NCBI GenBank assembly: GCA_003456125.1 | Contig: DMPD01000341.1 | Span: 1-16,081, forward strand | DNA length: 16,081 nucleotides | Reading direction: 5' to 3' | Source of the DNA: Cyanobacteria bacterium UBA8156 | GTDB lineage: Bacteria; Cyanobacteriota; Cyanobacteriia; Pseudanabaenales; Pseudanabaenaceae | Notes under the pieces: generated by a model | The model's input: the letters and a program-made list of their open reading frames with translations, nothing else | The model's database searches: none | Told to the model about the DNA's origin: nothing | Shown here: positions 1 through 6,596 of the stretch, piece after piece | Position numbering within the stretch: position 1 is the stretch's first letter | Layout of the letters: every line of letters begins with the position of its first letter | Translations under genes and position numbers: made by a program

Positions 1-10
1 TACCTAACGT

Positions 11-463
11 TTGTACCAGCAACTACTAGATATCAGGCGAAAAACGATAAAAGGAAGTAACTGGAAATGCCCAATCGTGAGGTTGGGAAGCCCGCGCTCT
101 ATCGCTTGCGATGAGTGTCGGGAGGATGTCACAGCCTTTGCCGATGCCACCAGCGAACGTTGGTTTCAGCGGACGTGGCAAAACAAGTTGGCCGGAGGAT
201 TTACCCACTCCGCGGGCCTCAGCGGCGATAAACAAGGCACCCTAATCTATATGGCCACTTTGGCCGCACAGCACGGCATAATCTGGGTGGGCATCAACGA
301 CTTGACGGACCCCACCACCGGCATCAACCGTCTGGGATCGTACATGGGGGTGATGGGGCAGTCGGATTTGGATTTTTCGGGGAAGCCCGCCACCCTCCAT
401 GCCGGCGATCGCCTCAGTGCCGTTCGCTACGGTCAGCGTCTGGCCCAATTCGCCAAAATGTGA
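11..463 (+). pseudogene. Flavodoxin-family protein, N-terminally truncated remnant
   Basis: From about position 134 the frame reads like the C-terminal half of a flavodoxin-family / NADPH-dependent FMN reductase protein: FADATSERW, NKLAGGFTHSAG, SGDKQGTL, IIWVGINDL and GINRLGSYMGVMGQS are all family-like and in order. The 40 or so codons before this are not convincing. IV..GSP resembles the family's 'IVFGSPTY' strand, but the following YMG..S segment is scrambled, as if by small indels around positions 90-125. The FMN-phosphate loop expected near the N-terminus is absent. The only upstream start is TTG at 11, and a TAA lies in frame at 5-7. Intact relatives are near 200 residues, against about 110 recognisable here. 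I infer a decayed or truncated gene. A short expressed protein cannot be excluded, but it would lack the usual flavin-binding half. Confidence 0.6.
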
Positions 464-570
464 ATCCGATCGCGGCAAACCGATGCCCCGTCTTGGCCTC
501 ACCCTCGCCCAAAGATGAGGACAAGGCGGGGGAGGAACGGAACCGGTAAAGTTTCGGTAAAGAAACAACG

Positions 571-945
571 CAATCTTTGGTGGAGCGCTCCGGGTGCATT
601 GCCGGATATCCCGATCGCACCTTTCGGGGGCAGCGCAGCCGGTTTGAGTTTGCCGCCGGAGTGAATGCCTGCCTCGCCAAAATCAACGAATTGCTGACCG
701 CCGGCTTGGCCGACAAAGTGGGCAAAGAAGATCTGGCCACCCTGCAACGGCTGCAAGAAGAATTTGCCGCCGAGTTGGCGGTACTGAAGGGGCGAGTAGA
801 CACCCTCGAAACCCAAACCGAGAAACTCGAAGCCCAGCAATTTTCGACGACTACCAAACTCACCGGCGAAGCGCTGATGCAATTGCGGGCCGATTTCACC
901 GGCAGCAACCTGCGGCCCGACAATTCGGGGGCAGTGCCGGGGTTG
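571..945 (+). pseudogene. Fragment of SLH-domain iron-uptake (OprB-type) porin
   Basis: The frame reads QSLVERSGCIAGYPDRTFRG, then RFEFAAGVNACLAKINELL, KEDLATLQRLQEEFAAEL, a short coiled coil with LETQTEKLEAQQFSTTTKL, and TGEAL. This is the SLH motif, linker coiled coil and beginning of the barrel of cyanobacterial SomA/SomB-like iron-uptake porins, which normally exceed 500 residues. The signal peptide and N-terminal SLH part are missing: an in-frame TAA lies at 547-549. About three residues are missing inside the SLH motif, between FRG and RFEF. After about position 945 similarity stops, and the frame runs on, meaningless, into the 3' end of dxr. It is an internal gene fragment, presumably left by a deletion or recombination. 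The porin identity is confident; non-function is inferred from the missing ends. Confidence 0.75.
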
Positions 946-1108
946 GTCTCCAAACCCTTGGCGAAGGCCCCGCTTGGGCTACCGCGCTGTTGGTCTTTCA
1001 TGCTCGCGTGGCGATCGCCCAGCTCACCAACGTGCTGGCTGGAGCAGCACCCTTCCCGGTGGTATTGGTGCAGGGGCCTTGGCGAACGCTTTTGGGGTGG
1101 CTGTACGG
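946..1108. other. Unassigned tail between porin fragment and dxr
   Basis: No intact gene is present. Two plus-strand frames are open and hydrophobic. One reads ATALLVFHARVAIAQLTNVL from about 978. The other contains [19 protein letters not shown] and ends at a TAA at 1115-1117. Neither has a start codon with a ribosome-binding site, and I recognise no family. They may be the 3' end of whatever gene was fused to the porin fragment by the rearrangement, read through indels. Confidence 0.3.
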
Positions 1109-2287
1109 TCAGGCTAAGACGGTCTGGGGTAGCTTCTGGGCAAATTCTTGTACCCGGCGGCGAGCTTCCCGATCGCAGTTCAAAATATCCGCCAAACTGG
1201 GTTGGGGGATGGGGGTATGGGTCTCACACACCTGGGCGATCGCCGCCGGAATTTGGCGGAACGGAATTTTTTCCTGCAAAAACAACTCTACGGCTTGCTC
1301 GTTGGCCGCATTGAGGGTGGCCGGCATGGTGCCGCCGGCTCGACCGGCCGCGTAGGCCAAATCCAAACAGGGGTATTTGCGGCGATCGGGTTCCCGAAAC
1401 GTCAAGGAGGCACACTTCACCAAATCCAGTCGCGGCCAATCGGTGGGCACCCGTTCCGGATAGGCCATCGCATACAACAGGGGCAACCGCATATCGGGCA
1501 AACCCAACTGCGCCAGCACCGAGGTGTCCTGCAACTCAATCAAAGAATGAACGATGCTTTGGGGGTGAATCACCACCTCAATGAAATCAAACGCCAATCC
1601 AAACAGGAAATGGGCCTCAATGATTTCTAGACCCTTGTTCATCATGGTGGCGGAATCCACGGTGATTTTTCGGCCCATCGACCAATTGGGGTGTTTGAGG
1701 GCATCGGCCACCGTAATTTTGTCCATGTCCTCGAGCGCCCAATCCCGGAAAGCCCCCCCCGAAGCCGTCAGGATAATGCGTTGCAGACCGTGGACCGGTA
1801 CCCCCTGCAAACACTGAAAAATCGCCGAGTGTTCGGAGTCGGCGGGCAACAATTTCACGCCGTGCTTTTCCAGCAAAGGATTGACCACACACCCCGCTGC
1901 AATCAGGGTTTCTTTGTTGGCCAACACAATATCCTTGCCTGCTTCGATCGCCGCGATCGTGGGCAACAACCCGGCACAGCCCACAATGCCCGTCACCACC
2001 GCCGCCGCCTCACCGTAGGCCGCCACGGTGGCCACCCCATCCGCGCCGGCAAACAACAAAGGGGGTGGCGAAAGGTCGGTCAAGGCGGCCCGCAACTCGT
2101 CCAACTTGCTGCCATCGGCGATCGCCACCGCCTCCGGTCGAAATTGCCGCACCTGCGCTGCCAACAGGGGCACATTGCTGCCGGCGGTTAACCCCACCAC
2201 CCGAAACCGGTCGGGGTATTGGGCCACAATATCGAGGGTTTGGGTACCGATGGAGCCGGTGGAACCCAGCAGCGTGATGGGCTTCAT
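1109..2287 (-). CDS. dxr: 1-deoxy-D-xylulose 5-phosphate reductoisomerase
   Basis: The product converts DXP to 2-C-methyl-D-erythritol 4-phosphate with NADPH and a divalent metal. This is the second step of the MEP isoprenoid pathway, which supplies carotenoids, the chlorophyll phytyl chain and quinones. The 392 residues match the usual length. Visible motifs are the N-terminal NADPH loop GSTGSIG (8-14), LANKETL (122-128), the metal ligands in PADSEH (D150, E152) and MMNKGLE (E221), the flexible loop HPNWSMG (199-205) and HPQSIVHS (241-248). The chosen ATG (2285-2287) is followed directly by the [13 protein letters not shown] strand and preceded by AAGG eight bases upstream. The open frame continues upstream to 2800 but only as a shadow of the chelatase gene. 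The upstream chelatase stop is 10 bases away, so the two are probably cotranscribed. All key residues are intact. Confidence 0.97.
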   Translation of the reverse strand: MKPITLLGSTGSIGTQTLDIVAQYPDRFRVVGLTAGSNVPLLAAQVRQFRPEAVAIADGSKLDELRAALTDLSPPPLLFAGADGVATVAAYGEAAAVVTGIVGCAGLLPTIAAIEAGKDIVLANKETLIAAGCVVNPLLEKHGVKLLPADSEHSAIFQCLQGVPVHGLQRIILTASGGAFRDWALEDMDKITVADALKHPNWSMGRKITVDSATMMNKGLEIIEAHFLFGLAFDFIEVVIHPQSIVHSLIELQDTSVLAQLGLPDMRLPLLYAMAYPERVPTDWPRLDLVKCASLTFREPDRRKYPCLDLAYAAGRAGGTMPATLNAANEQAVELFLQEKIPFRQIPAAIAQVCETHTPIPQPSLADILNCDREARRRVQEFAQKLPQTVLA

Positions 2288-2297
2288 AAACAAAACC

Positions 2298-2992
2298 TTA
2301 ATTTCGCTCAGTGTAGCGCGCCATGGCCGCCAGCGCGAGATCGGCCAAGTCCGCTGGGGTAAAGGGCAACGGCAACAACCGGGCTTGGGGATAGGGGGCC
2401 AACCGCTGGGCGATCGCCTCCCAGATGCCGCCCCCGCCCAAAAAACAGGGCAACACATTGCTGGGGTCTCCGGCCACCGCCTGTTCCAAGGTCGGGTCTC
2501 CCTGCCAACAGGCCAAGGTCGCCCCCAACCGATTCGCCCAGTCTTGCACCACCGTGGCAACGGCCGGCTGACGGCTGCCGTGTACCAACAACACCGATCG
2601 CCGATCGCCTTGAGGCAATTTTGGCCGCAGGCGATCGACCAAGTCCGGCAGAGCCCCCACATGGGGAAACAAGCATAAATGGCGATACCGACTTTGCACT
2701 TCGCCCACAGCGGCCGGCAAATCGACTTGGACATGGGTGCCCGGCAGCAAAAACAACGGCAGCACCCCGATGCCCGTGCCTTCGGGATAGGCCGCCGCAA
2801 ACGCCATCAGCCGCTCCGACAGAGGGGTGGCCGTCCCCTCCAAAAACCCCCCCCCACCGCCAACTCCGGCCACCGGGCCCGACCGGCAGCAACTGTAGCG
2901 GTCAACACGTCCTGGGCGCGGCGATCGCGGCTGCCGTGCATTACCCAAAACCAAGCGCCAATAGGCGGGGCGGGCGATCGCACCAAGTTCAC
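2298..2992 (-). pseudogene. Sirohydrochlorin chelatase (CbiX/SirB family), frameshifted at a 9-G run
   Basis: The family inserts Fe2+ (siroheme) or Co2+ (cobalamin) into sirohydrochlorin in the cytoplasm. The first frame starts at GTG (2990-2992) and reads VMHGSRDRRAQ (catalytic His near residue 19), then PELAVGGG. At the C run 2847-2855 (G9 on the coding strand) it shifts. The next frame resumes with [30 protein letters not shown] (second active-site His near 87) and a second CbiX-like half with [10 protein letters not shown], ending ARYTERN. Adding one G, or removing two, gives a single product of about 230 residues, normal for the two-domain cyanobacterial form. The GTG overlaps the TGA of the pentapeptide gene (GTGA), which fixes the N-terminal frame and suggests translational coupling. 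The break may be a real mutation, slippage-tolerant expression or a sequencing error; the rest of the gene looks well conserved. Confidence 0.87.
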
Positions 2993-3510
2993 TGTTTAAC
3001 CTCTGGATCGAGCATAGCGGTCTCCCAGTTTTGCGCTTTTTGGAAATCCGCCACCGACAGGGAGTGTGCCCCCCGCAAATCGGCAAAATTCACATCGGCG
3101 TCCCGCCAGTTTACCCCCTGTACATCGGCCCCCCGCAAATCGGCACTGTTTAGGTTGGCCCCCTGGAAATTAACCCCCTGCAAATTCGCCCCTTGCAAAT
3201 TGGCAAAGAGCAACTTGCTGGCGCTTAGGTTCCCCTGACGGAGCTCAACGCCGTTAAGCCGAGCCCAACTCAAATTGGAATGGCTGAGGTTGCTGCCCCG
3301 CAAATCCGCCTGTTGCAAGTTGGCCGTCAACAAAAACGACCAACTCAAGTCCCGGGCCATCAGGTTGGCCCGACTTAGATCGCAGCCCCGACACCGATGG
3401 GTTTGGGTGTAGTAAACCACCGCCCGCAGGTTGGCGGCGGTCGCAGGGACACTCCCTACCAACCAAAACCATCCCAGCCACAATACCGTCACGAAAATTC
3501 GCCAGCCCAT
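2989..3510 (-). CDS. Exported pentapeptide-repeat protein
   Basis: This is a 173-residue protein. It opens with a hydrophobic signal sequence (MGWRIFVTVLWLGWFWLVG), with a plausible signal peptidase I site after ATA (residue 25). A CRGC pair (40-43) follows, just before the repeats. From DLSRANL (44) to about 157 it is a continuous run of A(D/N)LXX-type pentapeptides (ANLQQADL, ANLQGANL, ADLRGADV), which fold into a right-handed four-sided beta helix. A Cys pair next to the first repeats is common in cyanobacterial relatives. The biochemical role of the family is mostly unknown; periplasmic or thylakoid-lumen placement is inferred from the signal. The ATG at 3508-3510 is chosen because it opens the signal peptide. 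The frame stays open upstream to 3648 but would overlap the neighbouring gene. No strong ribosome-binding site is visible. The TGA overlaps the chelatase GTG. Confidence 0.85.
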   Translation of the reverse strand: MGWRIFVTVLWLGWFWLVGSVPATAANLRAVVYYTQTHRCRGCDLSRANLMARDLSWSFLLTANLQQADLRGSNLSHSNLSWARLNGVELRQGNLSASKLLFANLQGANLQGVNFQGANLNSADLRGADVQGVNWRDADVNFADLRGAHSLSVADFQKAQNWETAMLDPEVKQ

Positions 3511-3538
3511 ACCGTTTATGTCGAACGTCCGTGTTTTG

Positions 3539-3568
3539 GGTATAGCACCGAGAGGGTTGCCCAAGCAA
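3539..3568 (-). promoter_or_regulatory. Candidate promoter of the pentapeptide/chelatase/dxr cluster
   Basis: On the minus strand there is TTGCTT (3563-3568), an 18-base spacer and TATACC (3539-3544). The -10 is preceded by TGC, forming an extended -10. It sits about 29 bases before the pentapeptide ATG, within the 67-base gap after the upstream gene. The call rests on motif likeness only. Confidence 0.4.
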
Positions 3569-3577
3569 GGCGATCGC

Positions 3578-5977
3578 CTAGATGCCCAAGCTGCCAAAAC
3601 CGCCGTTGAAGCGGAAATTGGTGGCCAAACCGCCCAATTCCACCGCAAAGGTCAAAAATTGGGTGAATTGGGTGGCGCTGAAGTTGTCGTCGCTGGCGAA
3701 AATTAACGACAACCGACCGTCCGGCAACACCGGCCCGATCGCCATGGCCTCCACATTGTCCAAGCCGGTGGGCAACCGCAACGTGTCGAAGTCCAACAAC
3801 AGCCGTTTTTGGGCCGGCTGAATCCGGGTGCGATCGGCCGTCAGGAGGCTGTCAATGCCCGCAATATCCGTCGCCCCGTCCAACCGCACCTCGTACAGTT
3901 TGATCGAGTTGCCGGTGCCGGGCACTCCCGCCGAAAACGATCGCTCCAAAGCCAACAACAAACTGCCCCCATTATCCAGCGCCAACAACTCCACCAATCC
4001 GCTGGTGTTGAAGGCGGTAGGGGGTACTGGTGCCTGGGCCACCGGCTCCACTTCATACAGAAATTCGGCAATGGGCTGCCCCGTCACCACGTCGTATTTG
4101 AGAATCCGAGACGAACTGCCGTTGCCCACCGTCGCCGCCGGCCCGTCCTGGGCCAAGGCATTCTCGGTAGCCGTCAACAAAAAGCGGCGATCGGGCGTGA
4201 GAGTCAAGCTCTCAAAGGCCAAATTGTTGCGCACTCCCGATCGCAGGGTATCGCCGGCATCGAGCCGCCCGCTGTTGTTGGTATCTTCTACCACCGGCGT
4301 AAATTTGCGGGGCACCGGCAAACGGCGAATTTCGCGCCCGGTTTCCAAGTTGTACTCGGCGATAAACGGCGGGGTCACCCGACTGGGCACCTCCGGATTG
4401 CTCGACAAAAACACTTCCCCTTCCGAAGACACCCACACCGTATTGGCCGTGGCCATGGCGATGCCCTCAAAATCAATACTGTTGAGGGGGTAGGTGGCCC
4501 CTTGGCCGTCCCGCAGCGTCGTCACACCGGTGAACCCGATGCTGCCCGGCCCAAAGGTGGTGGCGGAACCCAAATTGGCCACCGTGGTGTAAAACCGCGC
4601 CGGCGCAAACTGCGAGCGATCGTCCGACAGGGCATAAAAACGATTGCGGGGAGCATCGTACGCCAACCCCGAAAGCCCCCCCAACCGCGACTCAAAAATG
4701 TTGATCCCCGGCGGGAAGGTGTTTTGCCCCAAAAACGTGAGGCGGCGTACCCCAATGTCCGGGTTCCGTACCGCCAAATCCACATCCACAAACACCGCGC
4801 TGTGATCGGAAGTGGGGTTGTTGGCCCCCCCCGGCGGATTCTGGGGCACCGTGGCGGAACCCCGTTCCCCCACCAACCGAAACAGCGGATCGGTGCGCAG
4901 GGGCCAAAACACCCCGGCATTGCGAATGGCGATGTCTCGGGAAGGCAATACGTAATCCGCCCGCAAATTCCCCGGTGCGGTATCCCCAAAATCCGCCGTG
5001 TCAAACGCGGGATTGCCCCGATGGTTGGGGTTGATCCCCCCATCGTCCACCTGTTGTACCCCTCCCGGCGAAGATGGGGCGATCGTGTTGTTCACCCGGG
5101 GGTTGTCCAATAACTGCTGGATCGCGTTGTCGAAGCTGTTGCCATCAAACGGATCGGCGTTTTGATCGCCCATAATCACAAACCGGGCATTGGTGGGCAA
5201 TCCCCCCCGCCGACCGCGATCGTCGTAAATGTAATCCCCCCGCCCCGAAACATAGTCGGCCCAAAACCGGATTTCGTCGTGGTTGCGCTTGCCGTTGCGA
5301 TCTTCGGGGCCGTCAAATACCGGCGGCGTGGGATGGCTGACCAAAACGTGCACCACGCCATCCGGCGTGATCAACGGTACGTCCCAGTGGCTCTTGGAAG
5401 ACAACCGCAAAATGTTTTGCTCGGCCGGCGTGTAAAAGTTCCGCAGGTTGTTGGCTCCGGCCGTGGGGTCATTGGTCAGCAAATTGCCCGGCATGTCCTT
5501 CCACAAAAACGTTTGGAAGGTGCGCACATTGACGGTGTCGATGGGGAACTTCGACAACAGCAGCATCCCAAAATGTCCCGGAAAATTGCCGAAGCCCAGG
5601 GCATCATCGCCGTAACCGGGGGTACCCGGAATCACGACGGTTTGCCCGTTGTTGTTCAAATCAAAGCCGGAAGCAATGCCGGTGTTGGAGGGAGCGGCAT
5701 ACACAAATGGGTAATCGACCGTCCCTGCCCCGTTTTGCGACACGTTCAAATAGTTGCGGCGGAAGTTGAGGGAAGGAACATTGGTCGGCAAAAAGGCGGC
5801 ATCTAATTCCGCAGCTTCAAAGTCAAATTCGTTGATCAGCAAAACATCGGGGTCTAAGCGCTGAATCACTTCGGCCACGGCGGCAATCTGGGCATGGCTG
5901 CGGGTAGCCATGTCGGCCTGCATCTGACCCGCCGTATTGCGATTCAAAGAAGCGTTGAACTGAGCAAAGCGCACCAT
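3578..5977 (-). CDS. Endonuclease/exonuclease/phosphatase domain fused to phytase-like esterase domain
   Basis: This is a 799-residue fusion. Residues 1-405 form an endonuclease/exonuclease/phosphatase fold with the metal and catalytic set in order: FNASLN (N8), LLINEFD (E50), VSHPTPP (H215), MGDQNADP (D271, N273) and TSDHSAVF (D391, H392). Residues about 415-799 resemble the 'esterase-like activity of phytase' propeller: LSGLAYD, FYALSDDR, SIDFEGIAM, SSEGEV and FESLTLTPDRRFLL. Together they suggest a phosphodiesterase/nuclease that frees phosphate from nucleic acids or organic phosphates. It resembles the NucH-type nuclease of Synechocystis (from memory, unchecked). The ATG is backed by GGGAG eight bases upstream. 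No Sec signal peptide is visible and no RTX repeats are seen, so any export would have to use another route. Three 11-base-spaced repeats upstream suggest phosphate control. Domain assignment is confident; substrate is inferred. Confidence 0.87.
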   Translation of the reverse strand: MVRFAQFNASLNRNTAGQMQADMATRSHAQIAAVAEVIQRLDPDVLLINEFDFEAAELDAAFLPTNVPSLNFRRNYLNVSQNGAGTVDYPFVYAAPSNTGIASGFDLNNNGQTVVIPGTPGYGDDALGFGNFPGHFGMLLLSKFPIDTVNVRTFQTFLWKDMPGNLLTNDPTAGANNLRNFYTPAEQNILRLSSKSHWDVPLITPDGVVHVLVSHPTPPVFDGPEDRNGKRNHDEIRFWADYVSGRGDYIYDDRGRRGGLPTNARFVIMGDQNADPFDGNSFDNAIQQLLDNPRVNNTIAPSSPGGVQQVDDGGINPNHRGNPAFDTADFGDTAPGNLRADYVLPSRDIAIRNAGVFWPLRTDPLFRLVGERGSATVPQNPPGGANNPTSDHSAVFVDVDLAVRNPDIGVRRLTFLGQNTFPPGINIFESRLGGLSGLAYDAPRNRFYALSDDRSQFAPARFYTTVANLGSATTFGPGSIGFTGVTTLRDGQGATYPLNSIDFEGIAMATANTVWVSSEGEVFLSSNPEVPSRVTPPFIAEYNLETGREIRRLPVPRKFTPVVEDTNNSGRLDAGDTLRSGVRNNLAFESLTLTPDRRFLLTATENALAQDGPAATVGNGSSSRILKYDVVTGQPIAEFLYEVEPVAQAPVPPTAFNTSGLVELLALDNGGSLLLALERSFSAGVPGTGNSIKLYEVRLDGATDIAGIDSLLTADRTRIQPAQKRLLLDFDTLRLPTGLDNVEAMAIGPVLPDGRLSLIFASDDNFSATQFTQFLTFAVELGGLATNFRFNGGFGSLGI

Positions 5978-6006
5978 CTGAAAGGCTCCCTGAAACCGGT
6001 TCCTTC

Positions 6007-6012
6007 AGCCTA
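6007..6012 (-). promoter_or_regulatory. Candidate -10 element of the EEP-phytase gene
   Basis: TAGGCT on the minus strand lies 20 bases downstream of the last Pho-like repeat and about 30 bases before the start codon. It fits a TANNNT -10 with no conventional -35, as expected for activator-dependent promoters. Weak evidence. Confidence 0.25.
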
Positions 6013-6032
6013 CGCCTCCAGGCGATCGCCTG

Positions 6033-6062
6033 CTGTTAACAATTGATTAACAACCGATTAAG
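6033..6062 (-). promoter_or_regulatory. Putative Pho box: three TTAA-centred repeats at 11-base spacing
   Basis: Read on the minus strand, CTTAATCG (6055-6062), GTTAATCA (6044-6051) and GTTAACAG (6033-6040) are separated by exactly 3 bases, giving a perfect 11-base period. The known cyanobacterial SphR/PhoB box is a set of tandem 8-base units of the form PyTTAAPyPy(T/A) with 3-base spacers. The TTAA cores and spacing match. The outer bases are imperfect: two units start with G. The box lies 55 bases upstream of the ATG of a gene whose predicted product would release phosphate, which makes the assignment biologically coherent. Confidence 0.6.
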
Positions 6063-6113
6063 AACCAATCCGCCCCTACCAGAGCCAAGGCACCGCCCCG
6101 GCTGATCGGCCGT

Positions 6114-6147
6114 GCTATTCAAACAACAACGCTATTCAAACAACAAC
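6114..6147. repeat. Perfect 17-bp tandem duplication at the 3' end of the STAS gene
   Basis: GCTATTCAAACAACAAC occurs at 6114-6130 and again, identically, at 6131-6147. On the minus strand the upstream copy encodes the last residues (LLFE) and the stop codon of the STAS protein. The second copy lies just past the stop. Because 17 is not a multiple of three and the stop is in the first copy, the protein end is unchanged. Confidence 0.9.
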
Positions 6148-6479
6148 TCCAACGAAGGCATCAGCCGTTGCAGGTTTTTGAGGGACTTGCCCTGCCAGGG
6201 AATTTGTCGAGACCCCCGCACGATAATTTGGAGATCCCCCCGTTGGCGCATTTTGATCACAAACTTCGAGAGCATGTTGATGCCCGAACTGTTCAAAAAA
6301 TCAAGGGCTTGGAGGTTAAGACTCAGCTTTTCGTTGCTGCTGTTGGCCGCCGTATCCAACAGGTCGATGATGGGAGCATACTCTTCCGTCCCGTTCAAGC
6401 GCAGGGTGCCATGGAAGGACACCTCGCCACTCTCCGGCGCGTACCCCACCCGATAATCTTCTGCGGCAATCTCGTTCAC
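6132..6479 (-). CDS. STAS-domain regulator (anti-sigma-factor-antagonist type, Slr1659-like)
   Basis: This is a 115-residue single STAS domain. The core LSLNLQALDFLNSSGINMLSK carries the conserved Ser-Ser-Gly (S64, S65, G66) at the position phosphorylated in SpoIIAA/RsbV-type antagonists. A C-terminal IIVRGSRQIPW segment is typical of the cyanobacterial Slr1659-like subgroup. In partner-switching systems the unphosphorylated STAS protein binds the HATPase partner and frees its target. The GTG start (6477-6479) is preceded by a strong AAGGGGAG about five bases away. The HATPase gene lies 114 bases upstream on the same strand, supporting a functional pair. No phosphatase of the RsbU type is visible in this window. 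The identity of the regulated target is unknown. Confidence 0.85.
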   Translation of the reverse strand: MNEIAAEDYRVGYAPESGEVSFHGTLRLNGTEEYAPIIDLLDTAANSSNEKLSLNLQALDFLNSSGINMLSKFVIKMRQRGDLQIIVRGSRQIPWQGKSLKNLQRLMPSLELLFE

Positions 6480-6497
6480 GTTCTCCCCTTCCTCTTC

Positions 6498-6525
6498 TCT
6501 ACACCAACGTTTCTACACCAATGTT
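6498..6525. repeat. 14-bp tandem duplication, one mismatch, upstream of the STAS gene
   Basis: TCTACACCAACGTT (6498-6511) is followed directly by TCTACACCAATGTT (6512-6525). It lies 19 to 46 bases before the STAS start codon, in its leader, and could alter spacing between promoter and ribosome-binding site. Confidence 0.85.
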
Positions 6526-6573
6526 TGCTCTGGATTTCATCCTCGAAAGCAGACCTAGCCCCATCCCGTATTG

Positions 6574-6596
6574 TAGGGGCAACCCGATTCCCCCTA
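6574..6596. repeat. Hairpin spanning the HATPase stop codon
   Basis: TAGGGG (6574-6579) and CCCCTA (6591-6596) form a perfect 6-bp stem with an 11-base loop. The second arm contains the stop codon of the HATPase gene. GCCCC at 6558-6562 could pair instead with GGGGC at 6576-6580. There is no T run, so it is not a clear intrinsic terminator. It could damp read-through into the STAS gene or be part of a dispersed repeat. Confidence 0.4.

Noticed and set aside
491..530. Possible terminator hairpin (CCTCACCCTCGCC with GGCGGGGGAGG)
   Set aside because: The stem needs bulges and no T run follows; it sits in a decayed region, so I do not call it.
2288..2800. Upstream extension of the dxr frame to 2800
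   Set aside because: It overlaps the conserved chelatase frame and adds unrelated residues before the canonical [14 protein letters not shown] start.
2993..3086. Upstream start for the chelatase C-terminal frame at 3086
   Set aside because: The residues before the G run in that frame are nonsense; the HGSRD motif lies in the other frame beginning at GTG 2992.
3060..3360. Short repeated DNA words such as CCCCCCGCAAATCGGC
   Set aside because: They arise from the pentapeptide-repeat coding pattern, not from a CRISPR array or separate DNA repeat.
3809..5113. 434-codon plus-strand open frame opposite the EEP-phytase gene
   Set aside because: It has low-complexity composition (many Arg, Gly, Gln, His, Pro), no recognisable domain and lies wholly antisense to a well-supported gene; it is a GC-bias shadow.
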